Assembly (NCBI GenBank): GCA_023374045.1
Contig: CM041782.1
Span: forward strand, 188,498,925-188,562,924
Direction of reading: 5' to 3'
DNA from: Limonium bicolor
Taxonomy: Eukaryota; Streptophyta; Magnoliopsida; Caryophyllales; Plumbaginaceae
Length of the DNA stretch: 64,000 nt
In this document: in pieces, positions 23,334-35,113 of the stretch
Position numbering within the stretch: the stretch's first letter is position 1
Layout of the letters: every line of letters begins with the position of its first letter
Translations under genes and position numbers: made by a program
Notes under the pieces: generated by a model
Seen by the model: the letters and a program-made list of their open reading frames with translations, nothing else
What the model was told of the DNA's origin: nothing
Databases searched by the model: none

Positions 23334-26300
23334 TGAAATACCCGTAATTAAAAATAGTGATTAATAAGGCTAATAAGTATTTTATAAGCTTAATTAAGTC
23401 TAAATAATCATGAGGGAACAAATCCCGAAGAAAACGGACCCTTAAAACGGAATAAAAACACAACGAACCTTAAAGCGCGTTTTTCGAGGTAACTGGGAAA
23501 ACGTGACTTTAAGCGGGTCAAATAGACTCGTAACAATTTTGGTCAACTAAATAGTCATTAATAAACATTAGTGAAGGTCTAGAACCAATAAAATCAATAA
23601 AACGAGAAATAGTAGAAACTGTCAAAAACGGGAAGTTGTGGGGTAAAAGCATAAATAACCAAACTAGTGTGTCCACTATTGTAAATAAAATTTTAAAAAC
23701 CCATGTGGGCTGTGTGTCAGCCGATGGATGCCCCTCACTCACACTCCCTTAATTCTCTACTTATGTACAAAGGACAAAACAATTTAAAAGCAAAAAGAAG
23801 ACTCACTTTTTATTCTCTCTCTAACTCCCTCACACCCCACCGTACTCACTCCCTCTCTTTCTCTGTTTTCTTTTTTCTTCTTCCCATGCCAGCCATGGCG
23901 ATTTCAAGAGCCAAAGCAACCCCCATGTTCTCTCCTCTTGTTAACCCATCAAACCTTCACCAAAAATTACGAAAATTATACCATTGTGTTCCTCTCACCA
24001 AGGAGAACACTATCCTCCTGTCCGAATTCGAAAACAAGCATTTCGTCTCCATGGGTATTCTTGCTTTGGAGCTTGAAGACCACCATTAGAAGGCCCTTCT
24101 TCACCTCTTTGGTTTAAGGTCAAAAGAAACCCAAAAACATTACCTTTTCTTGCTCTTATTCTCGAAATAGAAATTTCTAAGTTGTGAGCTCCTATTCCTT
24201 TTGTGCCCAGCCGATTTTGGCATTGTTGGAGGAGTAGAAATATTACTCTAGTGCTGTTCCAAGCTTCATCTACTCCCTTGCAAGGTAATAAATTCTTAAA
24301 CCCTAGAAACTTACCTTAAAAGCTTTAATATAGTTAAGGGCTAGTTGAATTAAATGGTGGTATGTAATGGGTTGTAGTGTAGAGCTTTGAATCCTCATAG
24401 CTGTTGGGAAAAAGAGAAAAGAAAAGGAAGAAGGAAGAAGAAAGAAGAAGAAAAGAAACTAGAAGAAGGACAAGGTAAATTATGCTCACTTGTGTAGCCT
24501 TGTAAATACTTATGTAACAGATTTTAGAAGTTTAAAATGTGTATTGTAAAAAGGTAATGAGTAGTAGTGTAATGTGGAAGAAGAACCAAACTATTTTTGA
24601 AGCTTAAAAGACATTTAAAAACTGTCAAAACCTAGATGGGAGTTAGATGTTGAGTGCAGGATTTTTAGGAGTGTGTAATGGTTAGTATTTATGTGTGAGA
24701 CTTTTTTATATTGATGCTATTGAAAACAGGTGAATTGGGTGGTAAAATGGGTGAATAGAATATGTGGTGAGAGTGTAAAAATATAGGAGAGACCATGTCA
24801 AAACTTACCTAGAACTAGGACACTTAAGAACTAGAAACTAGGTAAAAATATATCTTTGCAACAGATTTTAGGTTGAGTTAGTTAGTGGGTAGGTTAGGAG
24901 AAATGGTAAATGCATTAGAAGCTTTAGAAATGACATTAGAATAGGGAGCTATAGATGGAGAAAGTGAGAACCAAAATCTGTAGCAAAATGCAACGAGGAA
25001 AAATAGTGTAAGTGCTGAAATGAAAAACTTGGGAAAAATATGTGAGTGAATTGTATAAAAAAAGGAGTAAATAAGTTAGTAATGGAGTTAGACATGTTTA
25101 GAAACTTAATTAGGTGCTTAAAATGTGGGATTAAGTGTAGGAACAATGGGGAATTAATTAGGCAAAGTATAGCATTGTAACAGATTTTGAAAACTCAAAA
25201 CCTGTAGAAAGTTTAGCAGGGTCAGGGACTTAAGTCCAGGACTAAGTCCCGGACCAGTATATTAAAACACACCGAGAGTGTAGGTAATGGGTGGTCCGGG
25301 ACTTAGGTTCCATATGGGGACCCGGACCACCCCCACAAAATAGTCCGAGAGTTTGCCTATTCTAGGTCCGGGACTTACCTTATGTAAGAGGACCCAGACC
25401 AATACTAAAAATCATTCGAGAGTTTGTGAAGCTTTAGGTCCGGGACTTGACATATGTACAAGGACCCGGACCATAGTGGAAAACGGTTCGAGAGTTGTGA
25501 CCACAGGGTGGTCCGGGACCTAGGATCCGGACAAAGTCCGGACCAACCCAAATTTTTAAAATTAAGTTTATTAAATGGCTTTTAAGGTAAGGAAGTGAAT
25601 GGTAATGATGGTATAAGATAATTAGTACTTAATTAATGATGTTTAAGGTCATTAAGAGTATGAACAAGTTTTGAAAGTAATAAAGCGTAAGTAAACAATG
25701 TGTAAGTATAAGAATTGTAAAGACATAGTAAGTATGAGTTAGGAAACGTAAGGGGTATAAGTTAAGTTAATTATAGGTAATTAATCACTCGATCACATGT
25801 ATATTATAGGACTTGGATTGTGAACACCGGAGGAAAGTCGGCTACAAGTACAATGGTGAACGGTATGAACTTCTCATGCCCCCGTATGCTACCTTGGTTA
25901 CTCTGATTTGTGTTTGTGTGCTAATTGATCACCAAATAAGATAAACGCACAAATCGGATATATTATGCTTACCTGTGATTATCATGAGATTGCTCCTTGT
26001 TTGGATATCCTCTTTAAAACATAGTTTGTATAATTCATGAAATGTATGGATGATAATGATGTGTATGCTTGTTGTATTGCATTGTGACCGAATATTATTG
26101 TGATTGGACTTCTAACTGATTCCTAACAAGCTAACCAATCTAACTTAATAAATTGGTAATTAAATTGGAATGAGTAGAAGTCCGATATAGTTTCGGCCAC
26201 GCGTGAGGATGCGGAGACACAAGAGGTTGGATCCAATTCCTGGCTCTTAAACTGGTCCACGGCCCAAACCCCTTAAATGGGTAGCATCCTGGATTGGTGA

Positions 26301-27191
26301 GCCAAGTAAAACCCGGTGGTGGGACGGTGTAGTGCCTGCCCGGAGGTCATACCGACTTAACATGTGAAAGTAAGTAAGTAAGAATGAGTAAACAAGTATG
26401 AAAAAGTAATTAAGTAAAGTAAGAGAAATTGTATGTAAGTGTTATGTAATGAGTAAAAGAGTAATAAGCATCCGATTAACCTGGATGCATAATTTGGCTA
26501 ACCTTGTGAAGGTAAGGATTGTGTATGCTATTGTTTTGTTGTTTAGCTTGTGCATTGTAGTGTATGATTGTATGTATGTAAGCATGTATGTATGTTTAAA
26601 AATGAACCGCATGTTTATTCGACCTTAAATAGTCGGCGTGCCCTTGTTAGCACTCGGTATATGCGAAGTTTATATGCAGCTTTTTGCTGAGCCCCTTGGG
26701 GCCCCGTTTTTAATATTTCCAGGTACTCGTGAAGGGTGAAGACTTGGTGAGAACAAGATTGTTTCTTTTTAGATGTAACTAACGAATTGTGAAAGGTGTA
26801 ATAAGTTGTACAAGGCTGTAGGTTTTTGTTAGCCGGTGTACCATGGGGTACACCCTTTGGATAATGATAGGATGGTGAATTGGTATGGATGAGTTGCTTG
26901 TAGAAACTCATTATTTTTGGTAGCCTTGGAAAGGGATGTAACTAAATATGCTTTTGATACTCGGTAATCCAGTAATGTAGCATATGGTTTTGTATTTAGT
27001 AAGCAATGTTTTAGTAGCTCGGTATATTAGTCATCAGACCGTCACTGTAAGTAGTATAAAGCTAGCTAGCCGTATGGCGGGGTTAGCAGCGTTGTATCAC
27101 CCGCCGTAGTAGTAGTATTTCCGCTGCGAGTAGTTAGGATTATTGGGATGATTGGACGGTAAGTATAGGATTAGCGGTAGGGGTTGTTACA
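23334..27191 (+). repeat. Element B 5' LTR
   Basis: 3858 bp, starts TGAAATACCC and ends GTTACA. Noncoding. It contains a GGTCCGGGAC hairpin array at 25219-25546 and, near 25732, the empty site of the MITE found in the 3' LTR. The 'MPAMAIS' reading frame near 23888 is broken in the 3' LTR copy, so it is not taken as a gene. Confidence 0.95.
25219..25546 (+). repeat. GGTCCGGGAC/GTCCCGGACC hairpin array, B 5' LTR
   Basis: Five inverted pairs of the form GGTCCGGGACTTA...GTCCCGGACC(A), separated by spacers containing 'cgagagttt'. The copy in the 3' LTR is at 57352-57672. Element C has four units of the same kind. Confidence 0.88.
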
Positions 27192-27196
27192 AAAAG

Positions 27197-27222
27197 TGGT
27201 ATCAGAGCGTAGTTACGCTCTG
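27197..27222 (+). other. Primer-binding site of B with overlapping stem-loop
   Basis: TGGTATCAGAGC (27197-27208) for tRNA-Met. Its last bases form one arm of CAGAGCGTA-gt-TACGCTCTG (27203-27222), a 9-bp perfect stem that would cover part of the site in the RNA. Confidence 0.85.
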
Positions 27223-27419
27223 TAGTTCTAAGTTACCTAGCATAGGGATTACCGAGTTAGGATTTAAACCGTCTTAAGACAGATACTTAGAAACCTAACT
27301 AGGAATTACCGTTGTTAAAAACGGATACCCTTGACGTTCTTATGAACGATACCCTTGCTTAAATTCCAAGACCCATAGGTCACATGCTACAAAGCCTAAT
27401 GTGAATGTTAAATGTTCAG

Positions 27420-28087
27420 ATGTCAGGACGAGGCCGAGGCCGAACTAGAGGAGAGACCTCTGACGGGCCATGCGTGTAGACGATAGCAGAGATCATCACC
27501 GCCAGGTAGCAGATGCTACCTCAAGTAATTACGGCCATGCAACAAAAACCAACAAAACCAACAACTCAAACGGGGACCAATCCCTTCCCCTCCACCCAGA
27601 GAAGCGAACTGGGTAAAAGCAGTAGCGGAGCTCCGACCTGCATGTTTCTGAGGCGCGAGAGAGTGATCCGGCTAAGTTGGAAGCTACTATCTCGAGATGG
27701 AGATGACATTTGAAAACCCTCGAAGCTCCTGTTGGAGTGCGAGTTAGAGTAGCGGCTTACTACCTTAAGGATGCAGCCATGGATTGGTGGAAGCTAATCA
27801 AGAATGAGCATGCCGATGACCCCACCTTGACTGGTGGGAATCCTTCACATCCCTCCTCCGATCCAAATACTACTCGGAACATGTCAAAACCATGAAAAGG
27901 CTAGAGCTTGATGCCTTGAGAATGACAGAGAAGATGTGTGTCGATGAGTACTACCGCACCTTCACCTCCCTCCTTCGTCTATTACCCGACCTTGGGTACA
28001 CCGGCCAGGTGTTGGTTGATCGCTTCTATGGCGTCTGAGCCATGCCTTCGGTACGGCATGGGCTACACCAGATTTACCTCCCTTCAG
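27420..28087 (+). pseudogene. gag: Gag exon 1 of element B, broken
   Basis: ATG at 27420 opens MSGRGRGR, as in C (32857). Capsid blocks such as AMDWWKLI (about 27775), the DEYY motif (about 27940) and LVDRFYG (about 28015) align with C, but stops and deletions interrupt it. The exon ends at a CAG|GTAAAT donor. Structural protein of the particle; not functional here. Confidence 0.85.
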
Positions 28088-28183
28088 GTAAATATTGGTT
28101 AAACCCTTAGTACCATTATAAATCCTTTAGTCTTTAAACGTTTATTTCTAACTAAGAATCCCGGCTAATACCTGAAACTTCAG
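28088..28183 (+). other. Intron 1 in B gag (predicted, 96 nt)
   Basis: GTAAAT...TTCAG between 'SLQ' and 'ESYHA' codons (phase 0). Element C has a GT-AG interval at the same protein position (33497-33578) with unrelated sequence. Confidence 0.7.
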
Positions 28184-28462
28184 GAGTCCTATCACGCGGC
28201 ATCTCGGGTTGAGATCACTTGCCAACTAAGGGATGAAGAAACCGCGCTTACGCGTAAGGCCAACAACAAAAACACCAAGTGCCGAGGAGCAGAACCAGGA
28301 AAGAGCTGGAAAAAGAAGAAAGGGAATTCTTTCAACAATTCGAAAAGAACTTCCCAAGTGAGAGCAGTGCCCATACTGAGAAGGGCAAACCAGTAGAGCT
28401 TCTTCAGCTTGGTTCTTCTGCGCCGGTGGCTGCGAAGCCGCTGAGATCACACCCACTTAAGG
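28184..28462 (+). pseudogene. gag: Gag exon 2 of element B
   Basis: Encodes ESYHAASRVEITCQLRDE and a Lys/Glu-rich linker, aligned with C's ECYHAAAKVEITVQLRDE. Ends at AAGG|GTAAAC. Low complexity towards its end; one or more single-base shifts are likely. Confidence 0.7.
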
Positions 28463-28544
28463 GTAAACTTCTAATCTAAACTTGCATTCCTATGAGTATC
28501 ATACCTAGTATTTCCGCATAAATGTGCCAACTCTCTAAGCCTTA

Positions 28545-31500
28545 TGAAATACCCCAAACTTAGATATGGTGTTTAAGTGATAAACTAAGATATAAGAAGG
28601 CTAAATAATGCCTTAGAAACATTAAGAAACCATTTTAATCAGAGAAAACATAAGGAAACACCAAAAGAGCAGTTTAAGCAAAAAACGTGCTCTAAGCTTG
28701 GAGAGACTTGGGTGAGCACCCAAATATCATTCTAAGACCTTAGTAATATCCTAATGGTCATTTTAAACCAATTACCAAAGAAAACCAAGCTCAAAAACAA
28801 GTTAAAACACAAATGTGCGTTAAGGAGTCTTAAAGCACATTTTTGAAAAATTGTCTTAAAAGGGTTTTGAGTGGCTAAATGCCCATGATTACTCCTTAAT
28901 TAATTGTGTACTAATTAGAATCATATTAGGAAGTCTAAATCAATGGGAAATCAAAAATTTCACAATTATGTGCCTTGTTTAGTGAATAGTAACCAAATAG
29001 TGCTAGTTTAAGACATTAGTCAAAGTAAGTCAATTAAATGGTCAACAAAGACCACAATATACCTTATTTGACCAAGGGGGCCGGTTTTTAAGTGTGACTC
29101 ACCACACTTATCTAGCTAAGTAAAGAAGAAAGCCAAAGTAAGTAAATTCACTATTCACCTTTTAACATAAATATCTTACCTTAGTAGACCTCTCTCCTCA
29201 CTTCTTCATTCTCCTCTCTCACCACCGATTTCTCTTGCTTTCTCTCTTCTCCATTGACGTGAAGAACAGCCCCCATGTAAGTTCCATCTTCCTTTGATTA
29301 CTACTTACTCATTTTAGCTCCAAAACCTAAACAAATTACATATTTTCTTAGTTAGCTCAAGCTCTTCCTTTCTATCTTTCCAAAACTTCAAGAGCTCTAT
29401 TTTGGTGCCAAGCCAAACCGCCATATAAGGAGGAAATTCAAGTTTGGAGAGTTCTCATGGCTTCTCCATTCTCTTAAGGTAAAGAATATGTAAGAAAAAT
29501 CAAGTTTCCACCATTCCTTCACATAACCGAAAATCTATACTCATGGGGCTACATTTTTATGCCTTGTTCTAGCTTGTTTCCTATTCTCCAAGGGCAAGAG
29601 GAGGTCCTTCTTGATTCATATCCAAGCTTGTCTTGAGAAACCAGGTAAAACAATCAATTTAATACCTTAAAACACATTTTTAACCTAGGTTTTATTCCTT
29701 AAGGTTAGTGTGTTGTTTAGTACTCATTGAGTCATTGAATGTTGGTTAGAACATTGGCAAGGAGAACTTGATTTGGTGACCGAGATTGAGCAAGGAAAAA
29801 CCTAAGGAAGAAAGTTTGTGAAGCTTAAAAAGAACAAGGTAAATGTCTTACCTTAAGGTGTTTAATGCATTAAGGGATGGGACTTAGGTGTATGATGAGT
29901 GTAGCTTAGGGTTTACATTAGAAAAGGGCTATATATAACCTAGGAGAAACAATGACTATGTTTGAGAACTTGTGACTAAGGAGCCAATGAGAAAAGAGAT
30001 AGTTAAACAATGTTGAGGTGAATTACAAGAAGCATTTTATTTCAATGGGAGCCTTGTTGTGTGTATTCGCAGGTCAAAGGCAAATATATGTGGAAATTCA
30101 GTGGTTAAGATTATTGTCAAGCATTTTAAGTTATTACACTATATGATGATGTGGTGTAGTTTTGGTGTAAATTGTGTGTTAAGATGATGTAATGAGAATT
30201 TGAGTGATCTTGGTTGTTTGATGGTGAAAAACCAAGTGTTAAGGTGTAACAATATACTAGAGAACCCATGTCAAAATTTGAGAGAAACTTAGTGTTTAAG
30301 ATGTCCTAAGGAAATTTCATGACTAAGGTAGTACTAGGAAGTTTTAGGTTGTCTTGAAGAAAAGAGTGAGTTTAAGGTGTTCTTGTGAGTTAGAATGACT
30401 TAGGCATCATCATGGAGAATTTAGGAATCAAAAGAATGTTTTGGTATACACCAAAGGCAGTTTGAGAATGTGTTTAGGATATATGCAAATCTTGTTAGGA
30501 GAAGAGGAAATGATGTGTTAAAGGAGAAGGAACAAACTTGTGTGAGACTTCAAGTAATTACATAAAGGAATTTTAGATGGTGAAAGATGCTTGGGAGATG
30601 ATGTTATGGTGGTGAGGAAACATTTTGGCATAGTGGTTATGATAGGTATGAAACACCACTTAGAAAACCTAAGGAAAATATTACAAGTGTTAAGAGATTA
30701 TGTAAGAATTTGGTTTATAAGGTTAGAGATGGAGATGGGCAAGTTTAGGATGTTATTTTGGTATTAGGTTATGCCTAAGATCTGGTGTGAAGTTTGGGTG
30801 ATTTAAGGATGAAGAGAACAAGTGTAACAAAACTTAGAACAATGCAAAAGGAAGAAATCTGTAGCTGGTCCGTGACTTAAGTCCAGGGTGAAGTCCCGGA
30901 CCAACCTAAAATTCATGCCGAGTTGCTTCAACCATAGGGTCCGGGACTTAAGTTTTGTAAGAAGTTCCGGACCACCCCCTAATTTACCCCCGAGGATTTT
31001 AGCTTGCATTGGTCCGGGACTTAAGTCCCATACAAAGTCCCGGACCACCACATTAAAACAGCCGAGAGTTTGAACCAGGTATAGGTCCGGGACTTAGGTT
31101 GGGACAAGGTCCCGGACCACTCTAAAAATCATGTTTAAGCTTGGGAAATGTTAGGAAACGATGGGGATGATTAGGTATTGATGTTATAGGTTATTAAGGC
31201 ATGTTTGGTGGGAATAATGGTTATTAAGTGGGTGAACAAGTGTAATAGATAATGAGGAAATGATGCACTTAGAAGTTAAGTTAAAAACCATAAGGCTTAG
31301 TGAAAAACAATGGGTAAAAGTTGGTGTCTAGGAAGGTTAAGTAACTGTATTAAGTTGAGCTGAATAATAACCTAAAACTGAATGAATGTTTTAGGACTTG
31401 TGAATTGGGACTTGGAAGGAGATAAACCAAACGATCGCCGACGGTGAACGGTACAGTCCTTCTTGTGACCTGCTTGCTAACGAGGTGTCCCTCGGCTTGT

Positions 31501-32621
31501 GTGCTACCTGTTTGTTTGATATGACTAAGACAAGATAAAGCATGCAACTGGATATTAATGTTCTCGTTGTGTATGTGTTTTTTTTACACTAACCCACGAG
31601 GTTTAAGGATAGCTACTAACTAAGCTTTATACTTATTGAGTTAAGGAGAGGATTTGTACATTGGTGAACGTTGGTTAATACCCGTCAAGGTTTAACTAAC
31701 ACATGATATCTAAGACTTTCACTAACCTTAACTTGGGGTGGGAGTGAGGAATCCGGAATGGTACCGGCACATGTGTATTGGGGAGGTCGGTATCTGAATC
31801 AGATCCGACTTCCAAATAAGACTTGTCGTTGGACGTCGCCTAGGGTCAACAAACCGACCCGACCACCAGACTACTGTTTGAGGTGGGAGGCACATTAAGG
31901 ATGGCGTGGGGGGATCAAGCCTACATCCCCAACAATTAAGAAAGGTTGCTTATTGCTGGATAGTGCACTGCTACCGGCTAGGGTTAACCAAGCCCTACAA
32001 AAAAGTAACCAATTAAGGGCTAACCATTATATAGTGGAACGGTTGACAATTATAAGGTTAAGGAGATTGTGGATCTAAGGAGTTAAGAACTAACTCATTT
32101 GTTAAGGGAACGCCTGAGTCGTTCATTTGCATATGAGCTATTTATGTTCATTGAGGTTTGTTGTTTTATTGTGTTTCATATTATGATTGTGATGTTAATC
32201 AACTTCCATGCTATCGACAATTAGTCGTCGTAGCCCCGTTAGCTTGGGGGCCACGAGAGGGTCGTACCAGCATTCGTGCTGACCCCCTTTGGGGGCTGTT
32301 TTTACACTTGCAGGTAAGCGGCCCATGAAGTCACACCACGAGAGTAGGAGCGGGTAGCCCTAGGTGGGACTTTATTTTGAGTACGGGTAGCGCCTGTGCA
32401 CCCGTCTGTTGATAGTTGAACTTGAGAAATGTTATGTGGTTTTGGAGATACTTAAAACTCGGTTGGTGTATGTATTTTGGATATACGGTTGTAAATATTT
32501 AAGAAGCGGTATTTCTTGTCGATTAGACCGTGGCAAGGTCCTGGCATTAGTTTATTTCCGCTGCGACGTTTATGTGTTACTGTTAAGTTATACCACGAAT
32601 GGCTTGAAGGAGGGTGTTACA
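28545..32621 (+). repeat. Element C 5' LTR
   Basis: 4077 bp, TGAAATACCCC...GTTACA. Noncoding. Hairpin array at 30867-31119. It shares its first and last bases, general plan and hairpin type with the B LTR, but most of the sequence differs. Confidence 0.95.
30867..31119 (+). repeat. GGTCCGGGAC/GTCCCGGACC hairpin array, C 5' LTR
   Basis: Four inverted pairs. The unit at 31011-31046 has 12-bp perfect arms (GGTCCGGGACTT and AAGTCCCGGACC), with the inner palindrome GGGACTTAAGTCCC. The 3' LTR copy is at 41287-41542. Confidence 0.9.
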
Positions 32622-32626
32622 AAAAG

Positions 32627-32654
32627 TGGTATCAGAGCGTAGTTACGCTCTGAT
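32627..32654 (+). other. Primer-binding site of C with overlapping stem-loop
   Basis: TGGTATCAGAGC (32627-32638). ATCAGAGCGTA-gt-TACGCTCTGAT (32631-32654) is an 11-bp perfect inverted repeat covering most of the site. Conserved with B in shape. Confidence 0.85.
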
Positions 32655-32856
32655 CAAGAAATACCGGACATAAATAACCACCGAGTTAGGTTATGAGTTA
32701 AGATATAAGTAGTGGGTTAAGGGTGTGAGAAGTTAGTGTGAGTAGAGTCAGATGACCACTATTAAGTGTGGATCGTCTTTACCGTCTACGGACGTTATAA
32801 ATTCGTTAACCGAAACAGTGGTGGATACGAATCTAATGTGGTTTGTGATTGTTCAG

Positions 32857-33496
32857 ATGTCAGGAAGGAGAGGCCGAGGCCGTGGTAGGGGCGACGATGC
32901 TTCAGAGATACCGGGAGGGCAGACGATCGCAGAGATCGTAGCTGCCGCATTAGGGCACATGGGCTATCAGCCCGGTGTGGGTGCACCACCTCCACCGCCA
33001 CAGCCCCGGAAACCGAATTGGGTGAAGAGCCTTGCAGACCTTCGACCCGCACATTTTAAGGGGGAGACCGATCCCGCCAAGCTTGAGGCGTACATCTCCG
33101 AGCTGGAGACCGCCTTTGAGACCCTTGACGTCCCTGCTGGGATCAAGGTGCGTCTAGCTGCGTTCTACCTGAAGGGGGCAGCAGGCGATTGGTGGAAGCT
33201 GGTGAGGGCCGAGCATGTGGCCAATCCAGACTTCGGCTGGGACCAGTACACAGCATTGCTACGAGCAAAGTACTATCCCGCCCATGTCCAGACGAAGAAG
33301 CGCCTACAGTTGGATGCGCTCAAGCAGACCGACAAGATGACGGTGGACGAGTATTACTCAGAGTTCACCGCCTTGCTCCGTCTTCTGCCAGGTCTTGGAT
33401 ATTCAGACCAGATACTGGTGGACCGCTTCTATGGCGGGCTTAGCCATCGACTCCGCTACGGCATGGGGCCGACGAGCTATACTACCTACCTTGCAG
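32857..33496 (+). CDS. gag: Gag exon 1 of element C (matrix/capsid)
   Basis: Structural protein that forms the cytoplasmic particle and packages the RNA. I chose the ATG at 32857 because B starts at the same MSGR(R)GRGRG position; an in-frame ATG lies upstream at 32752, but the codons between are not shared with B. Visible parts: Arg/Gly-rich N-terminus, Pro-run (about residue 48), then the retrotransposon capsid region with GDWWKLV, YYPAHVQTKKR, DEYYSEF and LVDRFYGGLSHRLRYG. The frame is open to the predicted donor at 33497. One base may be missing just before the donor, because B implies phase 0 there. Confidence 0.88.
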
Positions 33497-33578
33497 GTAA
33501 TAAGAATGAGTAAGATATAATTAAGTGAATAAGATTTAGTTTGTGAGAAATAAGAGGAACTAATACCTTGGGAAGCAG
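33497..33578 (+). other. Intron 1 in C gag (predicted, 82 nt)
   Basis: TTGCAG|GTAATA...GAAGCAG|GAGTGC. The flanking protein aligns with B across its own intron, while the intron sequences do not resemble each other. A+T-rich, with stops in frame. Confidence 0.72.
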
Positions 33579-33828
33579 GAGTGCTATCATGCCGCTGCTA
33601 AGGTTGAGATAACCGTCCAGCTGAGGGACGAGGACAATGCCAAGAGAAAGAATGCTGGGAAGAGTACAAACACCAAGGGCAAGGTGGGTACAAGAAACAG
33701 AAGTACCAGCCTCAAGCCCAAAAGAGCCAGAACCAAAAGGAAAGGAGGAAAAGGAGAAGGCTACTGATGAGCCACTGAAGCTGACTTATGCTTATGTGCT
33801 AAGCCTCTGCGCTCCAGGGCGCCAAAGG
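33579..33828 (+). pseudogene. gag: Gag exon 2 of element C
   Basis: Starts ECYHAAAKVEITVQLRDEDNAKRK (aligned with B), then a Lys-rich linker. At least one frame change. Ends CAAAGG|GTAAGG. It links capsid to nucleocapsid. Confidence 0.7.
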
Positions 33829-33904
33829 GTAAGGAAATACATCTTGAGTAAATAAGAATGGTTGACAACATTGAGACACAATCACTGATGCGATGCGTAA
33901 TCAG
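33829..33904 (+). other. Intron 2 in C gag (predicted, 76 nt)
   Basis: Donor GTAAGG, acceptor AATCAG. Position matches B intron 2, just before the zinc knuckles. Sequence unrelated to B's. Confidence 0.68.
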
Positions 33905-34247
33905 GTACTGAGACTGGAAAGAAAACCGGTGGTGGCTACCAACGACACTACTATTGCCAGAGGTGCAAGGGGGACCACCCCGGAGTTGACTGTAGGGGGA
34001 ATAAGGTGGAGTGTAATTTTTGCGGTGTACTCGGGCACCGGGCATATGAGTGCTACGGGAACCCGGAGAGTAAGAATTAACAGACCCAGTTTTAAGGTTA
34101 AGACTAAGACCGATCAGGGAGCTGGTTCTGACGGTCAGAAGGGGGCGCAGCAAGCGGCGAACAAGAATCCACAGGTAGCCCAGAAGTCGGGACCCACACT
34201 ACACCTGGTGGACCGGGACGATGAGCCTGAACCCTCATCGAGGCCAG
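33905..34247 (+). pseudogene. gag: Gag exon 3 of element C (nucleocapsid)
   Basis: Two zinc knuckles at about 33947-34056: CQRCKGDHPGVDC and CNFCGVLGHRAYEC, which bind RNA. A one-base shift follows (near 34075), then a linker ending in LHLVDRDDEPEPSSRP. B has LHVIDRDG at the same place, which fixes the reading frame up to the donor: the exon ends one base into a codon (phase 1). Confidence 0.82.
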
Positions 34248-34378
34248 GTACCGCTATAACCACTTAGTAATAAAATTGCCTGCTTACCGCATTACATGCA
34301 TGCTTAGTGAATAAATAAGATAAGTGAGAATAAGATAAGACTAGAATTTAAGGAAGACATAACCTGTTACCACCTTAG
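34248..34378 (+). other. Intron 3, short form: gag to AlkB (predicted, 131 nt)
   Basis: CCAG|GTACCG...CACCTTAG|GATAC. Joining is in frame: gag ends with one base of a codon and the AlkB exon begins two bases before TAC TTC AAC ATT. B has the same arrangement at 43400-43553. Confidence 0.72.
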
Positions 34379-35113
34379 GATACTTCAACATTTGCTACCC
34401 ATTACCGTCAACACCTAACCCGGAGTACACCGACATCGAAACCCGAGTCTTTTCAACCGAACAATGTCAGGTTATCCGCCCAGGTATGATTTTATTAAGG
34501 GGATACCTGACACCAGCACACAATAGCCATCATCAGGAAATGCAGTCAACTAGGAATGGGACCGGGAGGTTTTTATACACCGGAGTACCGGGGGAGCAAG
34601 AATGAAGCTAAAGATGATGAGCTTAGGCAAGGATTGGAATCCGTATGCCAAGACCTACCAAACCACGAGGATACAAGATGGAGTCTCACCACCGGGAATA
34701 CCCGAAGAGTTCCATCCGGTAAATACACAAGTCATGGAAGTCGCTCAGTAGTTGGAAGCTGAACCGATTCCAGACATACAAGCAGACATTTGCATTGTGA
34801 ACTTCTACGAGAAAGATGGGCGACTTGGACTACACCAGGATAAGGACGAGACAATGGAGTCTCTCGAAAGAGGGATACCCGTAGTGTCTTGGTCCATTGG
34901 GGATGATGCAGAGTTTTTATACGGCGAGCAGAAGCGTGCGGACCGTGCAAATAAGTTAGTACTTAAGTCTGGAGATGTATTAATTATGGGAGGAGAATCG
35001 AGGATGTTGTATCATGGGATTAAGAGAATTAAGCTGAATACAACACCGTCAGAGTAATCAATGCGACGCATATGAGACCAGGGAGATTAAACCTAACCTT
35101 TAGACAATATTAG
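34379..35113 (+). pseudogene. AlkB-type 2OG/Fe(II) dioxygenase exon of element C (ALKBH1-like), few lesions
   Basis: About 245 codons between gag and protease. Family role: oxidative removal of methyl groups from nucleic acid bases, using Fe(II) and 2-oxoglutarate. Visible in order: FNICYP, VIRPGMILLRGYLTP, GMGPGGFYTPEY, MSLGKDWNPYAKTY, ADICIVNFYEKDGRLGLHQD (iron ligands His 34833, Asp 34839), GIPVVSWSIGDDAEFLYG, LKSGDVLIMGGESRMLYHG (distal His 35013), PGRLNLTFRQY with the 2OG-binding Arg region, then TAG at 35111-35113. This order is that of plant ALKBH1-type proteins, not of the short viral AlkB domains as far as I can judge. Lesions: one-base shifts near 34523 and 35045 and a TAG at 34749. 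Catalytic residues are kept. Confidence 0.88.

Noticed and set aside
23703..24089. 128-codon frame in B 5' LTR with MPAMAIS
   Set aside because: Frame is broken in the 3' LTR copy (near 56030-56090), so there is no sign of selection.
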